Below the pieces are notes generated by a model, which searched no databases, had not been told where the DNA came from, and saw only the letters and a list, made by a program, of their open reading frames with translations. A DNA stretch of 64,000 nucleotides from Parapristionchus giblindavisi (Eukaryota; Nematoda; Chromadorea; Rhabditida; Diplogasteridae), in contig CALSFV010000206.1 in NCBI GenBank assembly GCA_943737045.1, forward strand, positions 1,521,501-1,585,500, read 5' to 3'. This document shows, piece by piece, positions 58,692 through 64,000 of this stretch (positions are counted from its first letter, which is position 1; each line of letters opens with the position of its first letter). Made by a program: the position numbers and the translations under genes.

Positions 58692-61600
58692 ATGGACGAG
58701 GGTGAATACATCAAGGCAGAGCAGACACTACTCATGTGCACCAGTGAACTAGCTGTTTCGAAGGCACTATATGAGGTGAGAATCGAAAGATCAAAGATCA
58801 ATTACATCATGTGGGACGTGTTTCAGTTGTACAAGATGTGGTTGGCGAAGGGAGCAGCAAATGAGGTCAAAGATGTTGAGAAGAAGATGAGACAAATCAA
58901 GTTTGTATTTGTAACATCTATTTTTTTTTTGAAATTGTTTGCCAGACTATTTTGACATGAAATTTATATGAAATATATTTAGATTCCAATGTATGCATGT
59001 TTAATATTTCACCCTTGTGGTGTTTGATAAATAAATAAATGTCTTATCTTGAGAGCTCGCATTATTAAACGATGTATGACAGTCTAACTTGAAGTGCAAC
59101 TTTGAAAGAATGTTAATTCCAGGATCGCATCCAGAAGTCCTCTCCGAACAGTGGATCTGATAAGGAGAAGGGATACGTTCCTTCATCTACAGAGGGAATT
59201 ATTAATGGATCAACTCCATCACACGGAAGTTCTTCACGATTCCGATCCACTCCTATCACAAACAACAATGAGGACAAACTCAATGTGAGTCTTCATGTGC
59301 ATTGTATAGTTTTAAACGAAATTATGGTGCATTGGAAAAAAACTGTGGATTAATGATATGATTATATCTGTCGGTTTGATTGGGATAGATGACAGGATCA
59401 CTCTAAAGATTCAAGAAAAGATATTGTTGCATCGTTCTTCGTCTCTTAAGGGTTCCGTGAATCCAAGATTCGTATTCTGATAGGGCTCGATTTTGTTTCG
59501 AAACTTACCCATTTATCGACAGTTATAGCTGATGTTTGTCTATTCATGCATGATATTTGGGAATGATCATTGTAGTCTAGTCTATCATCTATTTTAATTT
59601 TTACTGTTACGAGCGATTATTGTAGCAAACCCATACCCTATTGTAGCAGTCACCGTGTTCTGAATATGCCTCAGCCCCCTCGACTCCATTCAAGGTATTT
59701 GGAATACCCGCGACTGAATCACCCACTGGATTTGTATGTTTATTGAACTATTTTAGTCTCCATACATTTTCATACCCTCATAATGTCAGGATGGACTCAC
59801 TATATAACGCTCTTTTTATGTGAAAGATAACATTTTAAGCGAAAAATAGCGATGTTTCTTAATCGCCTCACTATATTAAACAATTCTGTGATGATAATAT
59901 CACGTATCTATTACAGTGCACACCCACTCGTGCCTCACTATGGCCTGGGGCTGCTAAGAGTCTATTCCAGCAAGCTATACATGTAATTGCTTTTTTTTTT
60001 AAATTGTCGTTAACAACCTTTGCTGTCTTTCGTATTGTGAAGTGTCTTTGTAGTGGCCGTAAGGACATTTTCAGCTGTCAAGAGTCAGACATGGTTTATG
60101 GTTATCCGTTAGGATAGACCCACCCGCAAAAATTTGCCTTCCATGGGTTTTATCTTGAAATCGGGGTACCCACAAGCATTTGAAGTGTCTGGAATATTGA
60201 TAGTGCATCATTGGTCAAGACGTTCACTATGAATTTAAATTAATTTAAATTATCAATATTATTGTAAGTTGTATGTATAATTATTGTTTTTTATTGTAGA
60301 ATGCGTCCTTCACTACCATGGAGGTGTCCGATACGCCTCAACGAGTTCAAGTTGAGATGATAGAAGAAGAAGTACAAACTGATAATGATGAGAGTGTACT
60401 CAATGTGGTATGTTCATATTATGATAATAATGACTATAATGATATTTGTCGTACTGTAGATATTATGCTACACTGTTTGGTAATAGTTTTTTTTATATAA
60501 TGTAACAATACTGTGTACAATGCTGCTTGACACAAATCAGAATGGTGAAATGTTTCAATTATTGATTTATTGATTAGTTTTATTTCCAGTCGGATCAGCC
60601 GGATATCAGTACACAGACGGTGGAAGAGAACGAGGCTGAGGTTGGTGTAACTCTTGCAACATTTATTTCTCCATAAATTCGGATAGAGTTCAATCTTTTC
60701 TATCACTTTCGTCGTGTAATGGCATTTCCCAGTGATGTGTAAGCCGTGCAAAATTTCTTGAAAGTCTATGAAACCTTTTTATGTAGTCGTGAGATAACTA
60801 ATTGTGGGAATCACATAATTGTAACATTTTACTGAAATGTTCCGATAAAACTTGTGTTCTATGATTCTTGAGATCTATAGATGAAAACTAGGAAAACCAT
60901 AGGGCAACTAACCAAAGATTATCCTGTTTCCATGCGGATATTTTCTTCCTACTAGGAATGCCCCCCCCCCTACCCTACTTTTCTTTTTCTCTCACTTTTC
61001 GTCTTCTTTTGACATCGGAAACTCGCAGTCGGAAAGTCGGAATTTGAATTCCCGCATCTAATTCGCGCCCGCGAATTCAAATATCGACTTTCCATTTTCG
61101 GCTTTCCAAGGTACATTTTAACACTCGGAAAGTCGCTTTTTTCGGTTTTCCACCACATTTTAACGCGCCATAAGAAGTGTTATACACGCATCATGGAATC
61201 AGGAAAAAGATCTCATCTTGTATAATCCCTTTAGCCTTTTTCGAACTGCATTTGGTTATTTTGAATAATATCTGTTTTCTCCATCTCGGACTACCTCAAA
61301 TGTCTTTACTGTTAGATGAAATATCATGAAATAGTTCCCTGAAAAGGGAAAAGAAATCAATGAAAAATACTGCTTTTTTCGGCTCTGTTCTACTTTACGG
61401 ATGACCATAGCAGCATTTGTCATGTAATCGAGAGATTGAAGATGCAATGTGTTGTTCAGAAGTAGATATTGCACCCCACCTCTCTCTATCAATTAGCCGT
61501 TATCTCCTTTATTGCGCGATAAACTCTAATGAGTAATTGAGTTGTTACTATCAAAATGCAATGAAAAAATAGTATGCCGGAAAAAAAACTAATTATTTCC

Positions 61601-61950
61601 GATTCATCGGACCGGTAAACTTTCATGGGACCGGTAAACTTTCATGGGACCGGTTGAATTTCATGGGTCCCGTAAACTTTCTTGGGACCGGTAAACTTTC
61701 ATGGGACCGGTTGAATTTCATGGGACCCGTAAACTTTCTTGGGACCGGTAAACTTCCATGGGACCCGTAAAGTGGAACAGAGCCATTTTTCCTACCTTCC
61801 TCTATACTCACCAGTTAATCAATCAATATATTAATATTACAATCAATTTATATATTCCAGATTCAAGAAGAGATCGAATTGGAATCGATGATGAAAGGAT
61901 TGGATCTTGTCAATGAGAGTCTATCAGCACTCAACCTACAATGGGTATGA
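58692..61950 (+). CDS. Unrecognised Ser-rich acidic protein, 8 exons
   Basis: Exons 58692-58775, 58827-58904, 59123-59284, 59650-59694, 59917-59982, 60300-60407, 60590-60640 and 61861-61950 all join in phase 0 and give about 227 aa. The N-terminus (MDEGEYIKAEQTLLMCTSEL ... MWLAKGAANEVKDVEKKM) is helical. The middle is low-complexity (STPSHGSSSRFRSTP, SAPSTPFK). The C-terminus is acidic and coiled-coil-like (MIEEEVQTDNDES, IQEEIELESMMKGLDLVNES) and ends LNLQWV. All introns being phase 0 is notable. No family was recognised. A 19-bp-array transposon copy lies in the last intron. Confidence 0.6.
60960..61170. repeat. Repeat related to 40532-40684
   Basis: Shares TTCGCGCCCGCGAATTCAAA, TTTCCATTTTCGG and GCGCCAT words with the palindrome inside the 40411-40938 element. 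A C-run precedes it. Confidence 0.55.
61380..61787. mobile_element. GGCTCTGTTCTACTTTA element with 19-bp array, copy 2
   Basis: Same termini as copy 1 (GGCTCTGTTCTACTTTACGG and AGTGGAACAGAGCC) and the same unique middle, but the left array is lost. The right array at 61610-61770 has about 8.5 units, including a variant GGTTGAATTTCATGGG. It lies in the last intron of the 58692-61950 gene. Confidence 0.85.
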
Positions 61951-63400
61951 TCTCTCGAACCGGTGGAGGAGGAGGAGTTCACGCCCACTCCTAAGAGGAC
62001 GGCGGAAGATCTGAGGATGTAGATGGATTATCGATTGATTGAAAGTATTATTGATTGACTAGATATATTATTGATTGATTTAATGTTAACTAGTGTATTT
62101 TTTTCAGTTCGTATTTCTCATCTCATATCACTTTCGGTTGTTCGTTCATTGTATTAGTCCCCGGTTTATCGTTCCATTCTCTACCATACTCTTCTCTCGT
62201 AATAACACGTATCGTAATCTCGGTTCCCTGTTCGATGCCAGCAATTTTAAATATAATAATCATCGTGTTCTTTCATTATTTGTGTTTAGCTTGTTCTTGT
62301 CACTCCCCCTCTCCTGTTACCGTATACCCCTATCGATTGACTGTCACAGTATACACCTATCGATTGACTACCGCACTACCCCGCTCAATACCGTATCCCT
62401 AGTCCGTTCCCGCTCTATACCGTACCCCTAGTCCGTTCCGCTCTATACCGTATCCCTAGTCCGTTCCCGCTCTATACCGTATCCCTAGTCCGTTCCCGCT
62501 CTATACCGTATCCCTAGTCCGTTCCCACTCTATACCGTATCCATAGTCCGTTCCCGCTCTATACCGTATCCCTAGTCCGTTCCCACTCTATACCGTATCC
62601 ATAGTCCGTTCCCGCTCTATACCGTATCCCTAGTCCGTTCCCACTCTATACCGTATCCATAGTCCGTTCCCGCTCTATACCGTATCCCTAGTCCGTTCCC
62701 ACTCTATACCGTATCCATAGTCCGTTCCCGCTCTATACCGTATCCCTAGTCCGTTCCCACTCTATACCGTATCCATAGTCCGTTCCCGCTCTATACCGTA
62801 TCCCTAGTCCGTTCCCACTCTATACCGTATCCATAGTCCGTTCCCGCTCTATACCGTACCCCTAGCCCGTTCTTGCTCTATACCGTACCCCAAGTTCATT
62901 CCGTTCTATACCGTAGCCCTAGTCCGTTCCCACTAGGACGTCGTTTACTGTAGTTGGACACTGTTGTAAATTGTTGTTGCTAATGAATTGGAGGGAACAA
63001 AAACTCTTTTCGAATCTTGTACTTTACATCATATGAATATTGATGATAATAACAAGTATATTGTATTGTTCGAATATTATGATATCTTTACATGGTTTAT
63101 TAGAAGTCAGTTGTATTTTTTTAGATAATTTTGTAGTATTTGCATTAAAGCGGGCATAATACATTCTCGATTCTATATTACTTCAACCTCATAGTTCTTG
63201 TATATATGTACTTTTCAATCATACCATGTGTATGTTAGATTTGATTTTATCTTTGCATATAAAGTATACCAATACAAATCATGAGCTACGCTTTTTGCTG
63301 TCTATTTCATGCTGGAGTGGTTGAATGACACACCACTGAAATATCTGATACGTAAACTGTTACTAATAAACGTTTTATCTATGGTTGTCTTTGAAGGACA
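61951..63400. other. Intergenic with minisatellite
   Basis: Apart from the 29-bp repeat (62385-62935) I see no gene. The 112-codon open frame at 62093-62431 is T/C-rich and overlaps the repeat start. An AATAAA-rich stretch at 63340-63370 precedes the next gene. Confidence 0.5.
62385..62935. repeat. 29-bp minisatellite with 58-bp higher-order unit
   Basis: About 19 copies of a 29-bp unit CTATACCGTATCCCTAGT plus CCGTTCCCGCT. From about 62520 to 62860 two variants alternate strictly: CCCGCT followed by CCCTAGT, and CCCACT followed by CCATAGT. This gives a 58-bp dimer repeated about six times, so the array grew by dimer amplification. Confidence 0.95.
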
Positions 63401-63988
63401 ATGGAAACGTCTGCATTAGGATACGATGATAGAGTACGTTTATCACTTATGTATGTCAATGTCAACAGCACATCAAATCATCAAAAATTGTTATCAACAA
63501 GTCGATGCGTGATATATTGCAGATATTTAAGTATCCCTTCTCCTGAATCATTGTTTTGTTGCTTTCAGGTTGTGGAAGAAATGGCGGAGCAGCATTCTAG
63601 TGGTGGAAGTAGGCTCGTGGAAGGTACTTTTATCTAACAATGCTATATTTTTGTATCGTGCATACATGCGAATTACACGTAGTTTGAGGAATTAACGGGA
63701 GTGACAACTTTATCAGTAATATCTTTAACTGTAATCGTTGTTTAGAATGAAGTGCACAATGAAAAAATCATTGATAAAGGACAAAGTATGATCCATTTAA
63801 TTTGGAAGAAAGGGTCAAATTAGTAGATGCAAATTTTAATGGCACATCTTTAATATTAGATGTGTTTGTACCCACAACGGTCGTTCTGGAGTGTCGCAAC
63901 TTTATTTTTTTGCTCATTTTTATGTACGAATTTCAGCACCGGCTGCCAACGAGGCTTCCCTACCGTCAACATCTCATCGCAACACTAG
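63401..63988 (+). CDS. 5' end of an unrecognised gene, runs off window
   Basis: Exons 63401-63433, 63569-63623 and 63937-63988 join in phase and read METSALGYDDR, VVEEMAEQHSSGGSRLVE and APAANEASLPSTSHRNTR, ending at a GTATT donor 12 bp before the window end. The start is the first Met after an upstream stop. There is too little sequence to assign a family. Confidence 0.5.
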
Positions 63989-64000
63989 GTATTAATATAT

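Noticed and set aside
61623..61811. Tandem peptide frame GSLPVPRKFTGPM
   Set aside because: It is translation of the 19-bp transposon array, not a protein repeat.

Overview
The window is nuclear DNA of a nematode, probably a rhabditid. The evidence is coding sequence split by short introns with TTTCAG acceptors, three genes of the nematode-specific SRT chemoreceptor family, an ortholog of the nematode globin GLB-1, and a remnant of a nematode-type RTE retroposon. I cannot name the species. No bacterial operons, CRISPR arrays or rRNA genes were seen. Exon boundaries were chosen by hand from splice signals and phase. Where three copies of a gene exist, the boundaries were cross-checked against each other.

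Left part (1-30 kb). Three srt-like receptor genes lie on the minus strand with the same 12-exon structure: A (123-4906), B (6317-11311) and C (24853-29219). They are a dispersed duplication that includes conserved upstream and 3' flanking blocks. B and C keep open frames (about 321 and 316 codons). A has a 2-nt deletion in exon 7 and is probably a pseudogene. The introns and flanks are filled with inverted-repeat (foldback) elements up to 2 kb and several MITE families. A glb-1 gene (16474-17858, minus, 6 exons, 156 aa) sits between B and C. A broken fragment of ribosomal protein eS27 lies at 23.5 kb.

Middle (30-42 kb). I see no intact gene here. It holds a field of TTGGCA motifs grading into a 110-bp tandem repeat, a nested foldback of nearly 6 kb containing a decayed Tc1/mariner transposon that itself hol a MITE, a second decayed mariner whose end resembles the cecropia type, and tRNA-like sequences inside inverted repeats.

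Right part (42-64 kb). This is the gene-rich end. An unrecognised 9-exon gene lies on the minus strand (42025-44439). On the plus strand follow a 16-exon gene of 653 codons with a transposase-like D...D...HxHTxID core (46642-55872), a TMEM231-like ciliary transition-zone gene (56445-58553), an unrecognised Ser-rich/acidic gene (58692-61950) and the start of another gene running off the end (63401 onward). Introns carry a transposon family with 19-bp subterminal arrays, a 177-bp tandem repeat and, between genes, a 29-bp minisatellite with a 58-bp higher-order unit.

The most unusual items are the intact multi-exon transposase-like gene, the 19-bp-array transposon with shared termini, the repeated association of tRNA-like A/B-box sequences with foldback elements, and receptor C-termini that end inside MITEs.
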